The notes under the pieces were generated by a model. The model made no database searches. It saw nothing but the letters and a program-made list of their open reading frames with translations, and was not told the DNA's origin. From Roseibium aggregatum IAM 12614 (lineage in GTDB: Bacteria; Pseudomonadota; Alphaproteobacteria; Rhizobiales; Stappiaceae): a DNA stretch of 64,000 nucleotides. The first letter of the stretch is position 1; each line of letters begins with the position of its first letter. The stretch spans positions 186,001 through 250,000 of the forward strand of contig NZ_AAUW01000003.1 of assembly GCF_000168975.1 (NCBI RefSeq), read 5' to 3'. The position numbers and the translations under genes are program-made. Shown here piece by piece: positions 15,720-25,305 of this stretch.

Positions 15720-17918
15720 TTGTGCAGCGATAGGCCGGTGTCGGCCCCGCAGAAATCCGCGTTTTCGTTTTGCCGCCCACTCAAGGGATTTCTGCTCTGC
15801 AGTGGCGCAGTGGCCCAGCTCGGTTCCGGCGAGGTATTAGCCAGTGACATTACCGTGGCCTCGGGCTCCACAGTTACCACAAAACAGACACTGACGGATG
15901 TCGGTGACACCGGAACGGTCGAAAGCGGTGGCACGATCGACGTGACCAATCAGGACGGCCTCGTCCTCGACAATGACGATCAGACGGCAACCAACAACGG
16001 CACTATCACCGTTACCAAGACGACCACCGGCACGCCGAACCTTGCCGGTATCGGCTCGAACGAAGATGACGCCACGGTTCACAACAACGGGTCCATTACC
16101 ACCACAGGCAGCCGCGCCTTCGGTATTGCAGGCGACGGGAACGACTTCACGGTCACCAACTCGGGCATAATCACCACGACGGGCAAGGAATCCGATGCCA
16201 TTTTCTCCCTTGGTACAGATTCCGAGATCACCAACTCCGGCACGATCTCAACCACCGGCGAAGCTGCTTACGGCATAAACGCCGAGGGAGACCGTCCGAC
16301 AGTTTTGAACTCGGGCGCAATCACCACGACTGGCGACGACGCCTATGCCATCGACACAGACGAAGACGACGCGAAGATAACCAACACCGGAACGATCACG
16401 ACGTCCGGTGAGGACGCAGACGGCTTCGATAGCGACGGCGACGATGTCACCCTGATCAATACCGGCGTCATGACCATGTCCGGCAGGCTGGCAGACGGCA
16501 TCGACAACGACGGTGACCGCGCAGCGATCACCAACTCGGGCACGATCACTGTTTCGGGGGAAGACGCCAACCCGATCGAATCCAACGGCGATGATGTCTC
16601 CATTTCCAACAGTGGCACGCTGCGCAACACCGGTACCATTTCCGGCACTGATGACGATGTCGGACACGGCATCGCTGTTGACGGCGACAATGTCACGATC
16701 ACCAATTCCGGCAGGATCTACAGCACAAACGGCTCCTCGATCTATGTCGACGGATCTGATGCAACAATCTCTCTGAACGAGGGCACAATCCTGCAGGGTG
16801 CGTTGACGTTCACCGATCCGACAACCGCGACCCTGAACTACGCCGCAGGGCGAACCGCGATCCTGACCTTCAACGGTCTCCCGGCAACGCTGACGACGGC
16901 GGGCCTCGCCTCTTCGACCAATGGCAACACGGTCACCATCCTCAATCCGGAGGATTTCCGGCTGGACACGGTCGGCCAGACGTTCAACGCGATGACACGC
17001 GCCGTCACCGGCAGCATCGAACAGCAGATGGACCTCAATCGACTGAGCGGAACGTCCTTCGTCGCAACCAACGGCCCGGCTCCTGACCAGGAAAATTCCA
17101 CGTCGATATGGGTCACGCCGCTCGGCGGTGTTCTTTCTCGCCAGGGAAGCGATAGCTTTGATCACGCTTTCGGCGGACTCAGCGCCGGGGCTGAAAAGAC
17201 TTTCACCGAAGGGCTCACAGCCGGTATTGCCGGTGGTTTCACACTCGGCAGAACGACCAGCGACGGCGACATTCACTCGGCCTCCAGTTACAGCATCCAC
17301 GCCGGCGGCTATCTCAGCCGTTCCTGGCAGGCGACCTTTGCCCAATTTGGCCTGCTGGGCGGCTATCTGAAGAGCGATGAAGAAGTCACCGTCCTCAACA
17401 ACATGGTTGTCGGTGGCCTTCAGGACCTGTCCATCGACTACGACTATGTCTACGTGACGCCTTCTGCCCGTCTCGGCCATGCCTTCGCCCTGAGTGAGGG
17501 AACGCTGACGCCCAGCGCTCGGGTGCGCTACTCGGGTCTCTGGCAAACCGGCAGTGCCACGGAAGACGTCACAGGCCTATCGGTTTCGAGCCGCTCACTG
17601 CACGTTCTGGAACTGCGCGCTCAGGCCACCTATGATCATGCTCCCATCATCCAGAACGGTGGAACGCTTTATCTGGGTGCAAAAGCAGGTATCGATGGCA
17701 TCTTCACGCTGAACGACAGCGTGGACGGCACCCTGCAAGGCGCTGCCTTGAACCTGTCCGTTGACAGTGACGATGCAGTGCTCCGGGGTTTTGCGGCTGC
17801 CGATGCCGTTTGGCAGGTGAACGACGGCACCAGGTTCCTCGCCGGCATAGAAGGCGGCTACGACAGCGCCGATACGCTGTCGGCATCGGTTCGCCTTGCC
17901 GCCAGGATCAGCTTCTGA
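15720..17918 (+). CDS. Autotransporter with 25-residue repeat passenger
   Basis: Type V secreted protein (732 residues). A signal peptide (RPLKGFLLCSGAVAQLGSGEVLAS) is followed by a passenger of tandem 25-residue units of the form TNSGTITTSGEDADGIDSDG, predicted to wind into a right-handed beta helix. Residues from about 455 form the C-terminal beta barrel (Autotransporter domain), ending in the outer-membrane signature Arg-Ile-Ser-Phe. The Asp-Gly-Asp pattern in each unit suggests calcium binding. TTG at 15720 is the only start keeping the whole signal; AGGTGA lies about 10 bases upstream. Passenger function (adhesin or other) is not evident. It is a monomeric type Va design with no lipase or protease motif. 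Confidence 0.86.
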   Translation: MCSDRPVSAPQKSAFSFCRPLKGFLLCSGAVAQLGSGEVLASDITVASGSTVTTKQTLTDVGDTGTVESGGTIDVTNQDGLVLDNDDQTATNNGTITVTKTTTGTPNLAGIGSNEDDATVHNNGSITTTGSRAFGIAGDGNDFTVTNSGIITTTGKESDAIFSLGTDSEITNSGTISTTGEAAYGINAEGDRPTVLNSGAITTTGDDAYAIDTDEDDAKITNTGTITTSGEDADGFDSDGDDVTLINTGVMTMSGRLADGIDNDGDRAAITNSGTITVSGEDANPIESNGDDVSISNSGTLRNTGTISGTDDDVGHGIAVDGDNVTITNSGRIYSTNGSSIYVDGSDATISLNEGTILQGALTFTDPTTATLNYAAGRTAILTFNGLPATLTTAGLASSTNGNTVTILNPEDFRLDTVGQTFNAMTRAVTGSIEQQMDLNRLSGTSFVATNGPAPDQENSTSIWVTPLGGVLSRQGSDSFDHAFGGLSAGAEKTFTEGLTAGIAGGFTLGRTTSDGDIHSASSYSIHAGGYLSRSWQATFAQFGLLGGYLKSDEEVTVLNNMVVGGLQDLSIDYDYVYVTPSARLGHAFALSEGTLTPSARVRYSGLWQTGSATEDVTGLSVSSRSLHVLELRAQATYDHAPIIQNGGTLYLGAKAGIDGIFTLNDSVDGTLQGAALNLSVDSDDAVLRGFAAADAVWQVNDGTRFLAGIEGGYDSADTLSASVRLAARISF
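16080..16604 (+). repeat. Seven tandem 75-bp units in the autotransporter passenger
   Basis: Seven in-phase units of 25 codons run without gaps from 16080 to 16604. Shared positions are Asn-Ser/Thr-Gly-x-Ile/Met-Thr near the start of a unit and Asp/Glu-Asp/Gly pairs near the end. A 32-codon unit (16605-16700) and a degenerate unit follow. The units have diverged at the DNA level, so they look old. Confidence 0.88.
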
Positions 17919-18112
17919 GGCTTTCAGACGAAGCTACCCGGTTCTTCTGCGTCCGGTGCTCGTGGCAGCACCCTTAGGCACCGAAAAGGCCTTCACGCGC
18001 AATTTCGCGCCCCCGATCTCCACATCCCGGAGAAACCTGTTAGTCTGGCGCAGGGTCTGGATGGGGCTCGAACTAAGCGAAAGTGAAACGGCTGCTGGGG
18101 TCAGACAATTCG

Positions 18113-18649
18113 ATGGAAACCCGGGAAACGTCAATTGAGGGCGTGATTGTCCATGACCTGGTTGCCCACATTGATGAGCGTGGCAGTTTCACCGAGATTT
18201 ACCGGGAAACGTGGCTCACCGATTTCAAATCGATCCAGTGGAACATCGTCACCTCGAGAGAGGACACCCTGCGCGGCGTTCATGTACACAAGGATCACTA
18301 CGATTATCTGATGATTCTGGCCGGCAGAATGCTGCTTGGCCTGCATGACATTCGCCGTGACAGCCCTACGTTCGGAACATCGGAAATTCTGGATCTCACT
18401 GATGAACATAGACGTGCCGTTTCCATCCCGCCGGGTGTGTGCCACGGGTTCTATTACCCCGAAGCCTCGACACACCTTTATTCCGTTTCCACCTACTTCG
18501 ACCCGAGAGATGATCTCGGCTGCAAATTCGATTGTCCGGAGCTGAACCTGGCTTGGCCGACGAAAGACCCGGTTCTTTCCGATCGCGACAGAACAGCCGA
18601 CAGCTATGCACAGATGCTTGATAAATTCTATTTGGACGCCAATGCCTGA
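18113..18649 (+). CDS. RmlC-like cupin epimerase (dTDP-4-dehydrorhamnose 3,5-epimerase family)
   Basis: A 178-residue RmlC-fold protein: conserved RGSFTEIYR, then LRGVHVHKDHYDYLMILAG, where the first His corresponds to the catalytic base of RmlC, and VSIPPGVCHGFYY in the second half. Members act on the dTDP/UDP/CDP-4-keto sugars of surface polysaccharides; divergence from the RmlC consensus (HVHKDH in place of HYQ) warns against naming rmlC. The GTG at 18083 is an alternative start; neither has a clear ribosome-binding site. It heads a compact set with an NAD-dependent oxidoreductase and a glycosyltransferase, suggesting synthesis of an unusual surface sugar. Confidence 0.8.
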   Translation: METRETSIEGVIVHDLVAHIDERGSFTEIYRETWLTDFKSIQWNIVTSREDTLRGVHVHKDHYDYLMILAGRMLLGLHDIRRDSPTFGTSEILDLTDEHRRAVSIPPGVCHGFYYPEASTHLYSVSTYFDPRDDLGCKFDCPELNLAWPTKDPVLSDRDRTADSYAQMLDKFYLDANA

Positions 18650-18696
18650 TAACAGGGAGCCCTGCCCTTTCCCGCTATCGATGATCGGGCATTTTC

Positions 18697-19602
18697 ATGA
18701 CTGATGTCGGTTTGGTCGGATTTGGCCGATGGGGGAAACTCATCTTCCGCGATTTGCGAAATCTGGGCGTTCCGGTACACGTGGCCGTGCCCGGTTCAGA
18801 CAGCCGGAAAGCAGCTCTTGAGGCCGGGGCCGCTTCTGTGTGCGAAAGCGTCGCAGACCTTCCCGACTGCACAGGATACGTCGTTGCGCCGCCGACAGTG
18901 CATCACGCTGCCTGCATAGACGCACTTGCATCGCGGAACCGGCCGATCTTCTGCGAAAAACCGCTCACCAACGATGCGCGGGCCGCGCAACAGCTTGCCG
19001 ATACGCTTAAAGAGCGTCTCTTCGTCATGGACAAGTGGCGTTACCACCCCGGTATTCTGAAACTTGCAGAACTGGCAAAGTCCGGCGAGCTTGGTCAGAT
19101 CGAAGCCGTACGCACCTATCGTCTCGGCTGGGGCAATCCGCATAAGGATGTCGACAGTCTCTGGATCCTGATAACGCATGACCTCTCGATTGCCCTGGAA
19201 ATTCTGGGAACGCTGCCGAAGGCTTGTTCGGCCATTTCCCAGATCCCGGGCATGGGTGGCGAGGACATGATCGCCCATCTTCAAAATGATGGCGAACCGC
19301 TCACCGTTACAATGGAGATTTCGTCGCTTCATCCATTCCCCACCCGCTCCGTTGTCGTAATCGGCAGCAAGGCGGTCGCCCAACTGGCCTCATCCTATGA
19401 TGACCGTATTCTCCTCGCCCCGAGAGATAACAGCCGGAAGCCGCAGCAGATCGAGGTCGGCACAAAAATGCCCCTCCTTGCGGAGCTGGAAGCTTTTTTG
19501 GCGCATTTGAATGGTGGACCTGCTCCGAAGTCCTCTGCGGCAGAAGGAGCGCTCATCGTCAAACGCATTGCCGAACTGAGAGCCCTTGCAGGATTGCCGT
19601 GA
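18697..19602 (+). CDS. Gfo/Idh/MocA-family oxidoreductase
   Basis: NAD(P)-dependent sugar oxidoreductase (301 residues). The N-terminal Rossmann site is VGLVGFGRWGK and the family motif FCEKPLT holds the catalytic-region Lys. The C-terminal half matches the GFO_IDH_MocA_C domain in layout (WGNPHKDVDSLWILITHDLSIALEIL with the conserved His-Asp). With its neighbours it probably converts a nucleotide-activated 3- or 4-keto sugar. It ends 4 bases inside the start of the next gene (GTGA overlap), so the glycosyltransferase is co-translated. Confidence 0.85.
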   Translation: MTDVGLVGFGRWGKLIFRDLRNLGVPVHVAVPGSDSRKAALEAGAASVCESVADLPDCTGYVVAPPTVHHAACIDALASRNRPIFCEKPLTNDARAAQQLADTLKERLFVMDKWRYHPGILKLAELAKSGELGQIEAVRTYRLGWGNPHKDVDSLWILITHDLSIALEILGTLPKACSAISQIPGMGGEDMIAHLQNDGEPLTVTMEISSLHPFPTRSVVVIGSKAVAQLASSYDDRILLAPRDNSRKPQQIEVGTKMPLLAELEAFLAHLNGGPAPKSSAAEGALIVKRIAELRALAGLP

Positions 19603-20570
19603 CACAGCCGCGCTTCACTGTCCTACTGCCGGTCAACCGACCGCCCGCTCTGCTGCCATTTGCAGTCGACAGCGTGCTGGGCCAGTCCCTGCGGGACTTC
19701 GAACTTTTCATCGTTTGCGACGGCGCGCCTGAAGAAACCGTTGAGGCAGCGGAGAAGCTGGCATCGGATGACGACAGGATCCGTGTTTTTTCCTTTGCCA
19801 AGGGCGAAAGGCACGGCGAGGCGCACCGGCACACCGCGCTTCTGCAGGCAAACGGCAGGTATGTGGCCCAGATCGGCGATGACGATATCTGGTTTCCCGA
19901 ACATCTGTCGGAACTCGACCACCTGCTGCAGACCTGCGACTTCGGTAATCTGCTTCAGGCCGAAATTATGCCCGATGGCGCGTTCACGGTTTACATCGGA
20001 GACCTTTCGGACGCCGACACACGCCGCAAGATGCTTGAATCAAAATGGAACTTCTTCGGCCCGTCCACGGTCGGTTATTCCCTTGAGGCCTATAGGTCTC
20101 TCGACGTCGGCTGGAGCCCGGCTCCTTCCGATTTGTGGACGGACCTCTTCATGTGGCGGAAGTTCCTGGCGCGCACGGACCTCACCTTTGCGACCAGACC
20201 CACAGTCCAATGTATCAAGCCTTCCGCCGTGCTCCGTCAGGATATGTCGCTGTCAGAAAGACAAAACGAATTGGCAGCGCTGGTGCAAAGGTTTGCCGAT
20301 CCGGCGGAAAGGCAGGCTTTCCAGACCGGGTGCAATGAACACCTGATCAGCCATCTCAGGTCCGAAAGCCGCCGTCATGCGGACAATGCAGCCCGACATG
20401 CGCAAACAGCGACTGCGCAACAGGGAAAGATCAGGCAACAGCAAGCCGAAATCGACCAATTGAAACAGCGCCACAACGCCCTTCTCGCCTCAAGGTCCTG
20501 GAAAATGACAGCTCCCTTTCGGGCTATCGGCAAGGCGCTTCAAAAACTCTTCGCCAGGCGTCCTTTTTGA
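19599..20570 (+). CDS. Family 2 glycosyltransferase
   Basis: Inverting GT-A glycosyltransferase (323 residues). The N-terminus FTVLLPVNRPPALLPFAVDSVLG is a typical GT2 opening, and the metal-binding DxD is in QIGDDDIWFPEHL. The C-terminal region (from about 255) is a Gln-rich coiled coil ending in RSWKMTAPFRAIGKAL, a tail seen on many capsule and O-antigen transferases. The GTG start overlaps the preceding gene. Acceptor and donor sugars cannot be told from sequence. Confidence 0.85.
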   Translation: MTQPRFTVLLPVNRPPALLPFAVDSVLGQSLRDFELFIVCDGAPEETVEAAEKLASDDDRIRVFSFAKGERHGEAHRHTALLQANGRYVAQIGDDDIWFPEHLSELDHLLQTCDFGNLLQAEIMPDGAFTVYIGDLSDADTRRKMLESKWNFFGPSTVGYSLEAYRSLDVGWSPAPSDLWTDLFMWRKFLARTDLTFATRPTVQCIKPSAVLRQDMSLSERQNELAALVQRFADPAERQAFQTGCNEHLISHLRSESRRHADNAARHAQTATAQQGKIRQQQAEIDQLKQRHNALLASRSWKMTAPFRAIGKALQKLFARRPF

Positions 20571-20610
20571 CCCCTCGACAGGCAACTGCCGGGAACTTAC
20601 CTTTCGCATC

Positions 20611-21786
20611 ATGTTCATTACCTTCTTCACCGAACTGAAATCGGCCGGCATTCCCGTCTCCCTCCGCGAATATCTGACGCTCATGGAAGCGCTGGATAAG
20701 GATCTGGCGGAAAAGAGCGTCGAGGATTTCTATTATCTTGCCCGCCTCACCCTGGTGAAGGACGAGAGCAACCTGGACAAGTTCGACCGCGTCTTCGGCC
20801 ATGTCTTCAAGGGGCTCGACCTCATGAGCGAGGTCCCGACCACCGATATACCGGAAGAGTGGCTGCGCCGGTTGGCGGAAAAGCACCTGAGTGAAGAGGA
20901 AAAGGCGCAGATCGAGGCGCTCGGCGGCTTTGAAAAGCTGATGGAAACCCTGCGCGAACGCCTGAAGGAACAGCAGAAACGCCACCAGGGTGGCAACAAA
21001 TGGATCGGCACTGCCGGCACATCCCCTTTTGGTGCCTATGGCTACAATCCGGAAGGTGTGCGCATCGGCCAGCACGAAAGCCGGCACCGGCGCGCGGTCA
21101 AGGTCTGGGACAAGCGCGAGTTCAAGGATCTCGACGACACCCAGTTGCTTGGCACGCGCAACATTCAGGTGGCCCTGAAACGGCTGCGCAACTTCGCGCG
21201 CACGGGCGCTGCTGAAGAACTGGATCTCGACGACACGATCCGCGCCACCGCTCACAAGGGCCTTCTGGACATCAAGATGCGCCCGGAGCGGCACAACGCG
21301 GTCAAGGTGCTGCTGTTCTTCGACATCGGCGGGTCCATGGACGATCACATCCGGGTCTGCGAGGAACTGTTTTCAGCCGCCCGTTCCGAATTCAAGGTGA
21401 TGGAGCATTTCTACTTCCACAACTGCCTTTATGAATATGTCTGGAAGGAAAACCGCCGCCGCCACACCGAGCGCATGCCGACGATGGACGTGCTGCACAA
21501 GTATCCGGCTGACTACAAGATCATCTTTGTCGGCGATGCCTCGATGAGCCCCTACGAGATTGCCTACCCCGGAGGCTCAGTGGAGCATTGGAACGAGGAG
21601 GCCGGGGCCGACTGGATGCAGCGGATTACCGGGCTTTACAAAAGCGCGGTCTGGCTGAACCCGGTCCGGCAGGAACACTGGCACTACACCCATTCCATCC
21701 AGATGCTGCACGAACTGATGGAAGGCCGCATGTTCCCGATGACGGTCGAGGGCCTGACAGAGGCGATGAAGGAACTGGCCAGGTAG
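20611..21786 (+). CDS. VWA-domain protein, CoxE-like
   Basis: A 391-residue member of the CoxE/COG3825 group. The N-terminal helical part (LKSAGIPVSLREYLTLMEALDKDL) is typical, and a von Willebrand A domain starts near residue 228 (VKVLLFFDIGGSMDDHIRVC). The MIDAS loop reads Asp-Ile-Gly-Gly-Ser, so the first Ser of the classical DxSxS is Gly. These proteins pair with MoxR ATPases to mature enzymes such as CO dehydrogenase; the matching MoxR gene is at 10921. No cox structural genes lie in the window, so the client is open. Confidence 0.86.
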   Translation: MFITFFTELKSAGIPVSLREYLTLMEALDKDLAEKSVEDFYYLARLTLVKDESNLDKFDRVFGHVFKGLDLMSEVPTTDIPEEWLRRLAEKHLSEEEKAQIEALGGFEKLMETLRERLKEQQKRHQGGNKWIGTAGTSPFGAYGYNPEGVRIGQHESRHRRAVKVWDKREFKDLDDTQLLGTRNIQVALKRLRNFARTGAAEELDLDDTIRATAHKGLLDIKMRPERHNAVKVLLFFDIGGSMDDHIRVCEELFSAARSEFKVMEHFYFHNCLYEYVWKENRRRHTERMPTMDVLHKYPADYKIIFVGDASMSPYEIAYPGGSVEHWNEEAGADWMQRITGLYKSAVWLNPVRQEHWHYTHSIQMLHELMEGRMFPMTVEGLTEAMKELAR

Positions 21787-21989
21787 AGCCGAGCTACGCG
21801 CAGGGCACCTAATCCAGACAGCTCCCGCCTTTCACAACGCTCACCAAACCCCGGACGCAAAGTTGGCTCGGGGCTGGAAAGCGCTTGCCAGAAAACGCCG
21901 AAGGTTCCGCTTCCCGCCTTTCAAAGCTGAGTGCGCGCGTGCCAGTCGCGGGCAACATTCCGCTCAGCACCCCTTTCAGCCATTATCGC

Positions 21990-22418
21990 TTAACCGGCGC
22001 GCAGCACCATGACCGAGCACGGCGCGTGCCGCACGATGTGAGCGGCGTTCGAGCCGATGAAATAGGTCGAGAGGCCCGGCTTGTGCGATGTCATGAGCAC
22101 CAGGTCGCAGCTTGCCCGTTCCGCTTCCTCGATCACCTCGTGATAGACCGACCCCATGCGCACGGTCAGATCGACAGTGCCTTCGGGAACGTCCAGATCT
22201 CCGGCGATCGTGTCGAGGATTTTCGAGGTTTCCTCGAATTCCCGCTTCTGCCACCCTTCCGGAAGCTGGCTTGCGACGAAGCTCTGAACCTCCGGGCACA
22301 CCGCCATCAGGTGGATCTTGGAGCCGTAGTCGCGGGCAAATTGCGAGGCTTTGGCAAGTGCTTCCGCGGCGAAGCCGGTTTCGGCAGGATCAACGGGTAC
22401 GAGGATTTTCTTGAACAT
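21990..22418 (-). CDS. Universal stress protein (UspA family)
   Basis: Single Usp domain of 142 residues from the ATG at 22418, which is preceded by GGGGAGA; the longer frame from 22490 adds a non-homologous leader. The N-terminal strand KKILVPVDPAE and the C-terminal stretch GLSTYFIGSNAAHIVRHAPCSVMVLR correspond to the Usp nucleotide-binding fold, although the Gly spacing is less strict than in ATP-binding members. Usp proteins accumulate under stress and growth arrest; the precise role here is unknown. It is downstream of the AraC-type gene on the same strand. Confidence 0.86.
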   Translation of the reverse strand: MFKKILVPVDPAETGFAAEALAKASQFARDYGSKIHLMAVCPEVQSFVASQLPEGWQKREFEETSKILDTIAGDLDVPEGTVDLTVRMGSVYHEVIEEAERASCDLVLMTSHKPGLSTYFIGSNAAHIVRHAPCSVMVLRAG

Positions 22419-22486
22419 CTTTTGTCTCCCCAAAAAGCAGGTGATCCTGTTTTGCGCCCGGGAGAACTGGGCCGCCATGACAAGGA

Positions 22487-23275
22487 TCAATCCGCCTCGA
22501 CACCGTCAAAGTATCGGCCGGGGGTGACCCCGAAGGCCTTTTTGAAGGTCGACACAAAAGCGCTCGGCCCCTCGTAGCCGAGTTTATGAGAGACGTCGGA
22601 CACGCTGCGCCCGGAGGCAAGCAGTTCGAGCGCCCGGAACAGCTTCACCTGCCGGCACCAGGTCCGGTAGCTGAGGCCCGTCTCCGCCTTGATCCGCCGC
22701 TCGAACGAGCGCACGGACGTCGCGCAGCGGTCCGCAGCCTCGCTGAGCGAGGGAATATGCGCCGGGCAGCGAACCACCCCTTCGCACAGGTCGCGCAGCC
22801 GGGCATCCTGCGGCATCGGCAGTTGCAGCGGGGCAACCGGCAGCATCTTCAGTTGATCCAGGATAACCGCGGCGATCCGTGCTGCCGGGCCCTTGTCCGT
22901 TTCCGAACGCGGATAGGACATGAACTCCAGGATAAGCGCCCTCAAGAGGGTCGTCACCTGCATCACCTGGGGCGTTTTCGGCAGATCCCGTGTGTAATCA
23001 TACTGCACGTAGATGTAGCGCAGCTCGGTGTCGGTGAGATACCTGGTCTGGTGGCTGACCCGGGGCGGAAGCCAGACTGCCCGCTCCGGCGGTACGAAAT
23101 AGGTGCCCATTTCCGTATCGATGGCAATCGATCCCCGGATCACATGAAAAAGCTGAGCGGCATCATGAGAATGCCAGCCGTTGTTCCGGCCCTGAAGCTG
23201 GGTCCGTGCATAGCCGATGATCGGGGCGGCGACGGCCTCTCTCGGAAACTCGGCAAGTTCGGGATGAATGCTCAT
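22487..23275 (-). CDS. AraC-family transcriptional regulator
   Basis: A 262-residue regulator with an N-terminal cupin sensor (WHSHDAAQLFHVIRGSIAI and WLPPRVSHQTRYL) and a C-terminal pair of helix-turn-helix motifs (IPSLSEAADRCATSVRSFERRIKAETG and VSDVSHKLGYEGPSAFVSTFKKAFGVTPGRYF). It is divergent from the MFS gene at 23543, across 267 bases, and is the likely regulator of that transporter; proteins of this sort often switch efflux genes in response to small aromatic or amphiphilic compounds. Confidence 0.9.
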   Translation of the reverse strand: MSIHPELAEFPREAVAAPIIGYARTQLQGRNNGWHSHDAAQLFHVIRGSIAIDTEMGTYFVPPERAVWLPPRVSHQTRYLTDTELRYIYVQYDYTRDLPKTPQVMQVTTLLRALILEFMSYPRSETDKGPAARIAAVILDQLKMLPVAPLQLPMPQDARLRDLCEGVVRCPAHIPSLSEAADRCATSVRSFERRIKAETGLSYRTWCRQVKLFRALELLASGRSVSDVSHKLGYEGPSAFVSTFKKAFGVTPGRYFDGVEAD

Positions 23276-23542
23276 GATCGGGATCGTATACTTTCACCTC
23301 GAAATTGCACAGTAGGACCTCTCGGGCCAGTCGCCACCGACAAGGCGAGAAGCCGCCCCTGTCTGAGCCCAGACCACATAAAGACAATTTCTTCAACTCG
23401 CCGGGCTGCGGCTGTCTTTCCATCTGGATTTTGGCGTTTCGGAAACATCTCATGACAAAACAGCGCTAACACGCAAGACACAATTGGCGTTAGAAACGGC
23501 TCGTATCACTGCCGAACGTTACCAATTTCCCACGGCTACAGA

Positions 23543-24769
23543 ATGTCTTACTTCACTCAGAATGCTCACCCGAACGAAGCAACCGGCTGGCGATCGCCAG
23601 TGGTTCTCCTGATGATCATGGCAGGTGCCATGCAGCTCTCCTTTGCTGCCTGGTGGAACCTGATGAACAACTTCGCCGTTCAGGAGCTGGATTTCACCGG
23701 CCGGGAGATCGGCATCCAGCAATCGATCCGGGAAATCCCGGGTTTCCTGAGCTTCCTCGCAGTCTATCTTCTGCTGATGATGCGCGAGCAGACGCTGGCC
23801 TATGTCTCGCTGCTGCTCCTGGGGGTCGGTGTCGCCGTCACGGGTTATTTCCCGACCGCCTTCGGTTTTTACGTAACGACGCTGATCATGTCGATCGGCT
23901 TCCACTACTACGAGACGATGGCGCAGTCGCTGTCGCTGCAATGGCTGCCAAAGGCGACAGCCGCCGCCAGCATGGGCAAGATCCTGTCCGTCGGCGCGTT
24001 CGCCCAGTTGATTGCCTATGGCGTCATCTTCGTGGCCTGGAAGATGTTCGAGCTGTCCTTCACGGTGGTTTTTGCCATTGCCGGCGGCCTGACGCTTGCC
24101 GTCCTCGTCTTCCTGATCTTCGCCTACCCGCATTTCCGCGAAGGCGTGCCGCAGCACAAGAAGCTGATCCTCAGAAAGCGCTACTGGCTCTATTATGCCC
24201 TCACCTTCATGGCGGGGGCGCGCCGGCAGATCTTCACGGTTTTCGCCGGCTTCCTGATGGTGGAGCGCTTCGGCTATGACGTGCACGAGGTCGCGGGACT
24301 GTTCCTTCTGAACGGCGCCTTCAACATGGTGCTGGCCCCCAAGATCGGCAGGCTGATCGTCCGCTTTGGCGAGCGCAAGGCGCTGGTTCTGGAATATATC
24401 GGCCTGATTCTGGTGTTCGTCTGCTACGCCTTCGTCACCAACGCGACGCTGGCAGCCAGCCTGTATGTGATCGACCACGCCTTCTTCGCCATCGCAATCG
24501 CCATCAAGACCTACTTCCAGAAGATCGCCGATCCGGCCGACATAGCGCCCACCGCCGGTGTGGCCTTCACCATCAATCACATCGCCGCGGTGTTCATTCC
24601 GGTGGCCTTCGGCTTCATCTGGCTGGTGTCCCCGGCCGCCGTCTTCCTGGCGGGTGCTGCCATGGCGGTGGTCAGCCTTGTGCTGGCAACCCTGATCCCG
24701 AGCAATCCGGAAGAAGGCCGCGAGGTCGACTTCTGGTACCGCAAGCCGTCCGCCCAGCCGGCGGAGTAA
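23543..24769 (+). CDS. MFS transporter
   Basis: A 408-residue major facilitator with about 12 transmembrane helices, for example residues 15-35 (VVLLMIMAGAMQLSFAAWW) and 71-92. The cytoplasmic loop between helices 2 and 3 is not a strong DRxGRR match, so subfamily is uncertain. It is divergent from an AraC regulator and ends at a bidirectional terminator. Substrate unknown; efflux of a compound sensed by the regulator is likely. Confidence 0.85.
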   Translation: MSYFTQNAHPNEATGWRSPVVLLMIMAGAMQLSFAAWWNLMNNFAVQELDFTGREIGIQQSIREIPGFLSFLAVYLLLMMREQTLAYVSLLLLGVGVAVTGYFPTAFGFYVTTLIMSIGFHYYETMAQSLSLQWLPKATAAASMGKILSVGAFAQLIAYGVIFVAWKMFELSFTVVFAIAGGLTLAVLVFLIFAYPHFREGVPQHKKLILRKRYWLYYALTFMAGARRQIFTVFAGFLMVERFGYDVHEVAGLFLLNGAFNMVLAPKIGRLIVRFGERKALVLEYIGLILVFVCYAFVTNATLAASLYVIDHAFFAIAIAIKTYFQKIADPADIAPTAGVAFTINHIAAVFIPVAFGFIWLVSPAAVFLAGAAMAVVSLVLATLIPSNPEEGREVDFWYRKPSAQPAE

Positions 24770-24794
24770 CCGGCAGGCAATTTGCAGTCAAAAC

Positions 24795-24828
24795 AAAACG
24801 CCCGCCGGAACGATCCGGCGGGCGTTTT
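24795..24828. terminator. Bidirectional terminator, MFS gene / ferredoxin gene
   Basis: Perfect 14-base-pair stem (24795-24808 with 24815-24828), 6-base loop, A-rich on one side and T-rich on the other. It lies between two convergent genes and serves both. Confidence 0.9.
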
Positions 24829-24856
24829 CTATGAAATCTACTCTGAATTGAGCCGA

Positions 24857-25228
<372 letters not shown>

Positions 25229-25305
25229 TTACGGCGAAAGGTCAAGGACCGTGCCATTTCCACGCGGCAATCTGCCTCCCCCCGTTTTCAGCGGGAAGGT
25301 GGCTG

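Noticed and set aside
15837-17546. Long minus-strand open frames across the autotransporter gene
   Set aside because: They are opposite-strand shadows of the repeats. The sense frame has a signal peptide, beta-helix repeats and a complete C-terminal barrel.
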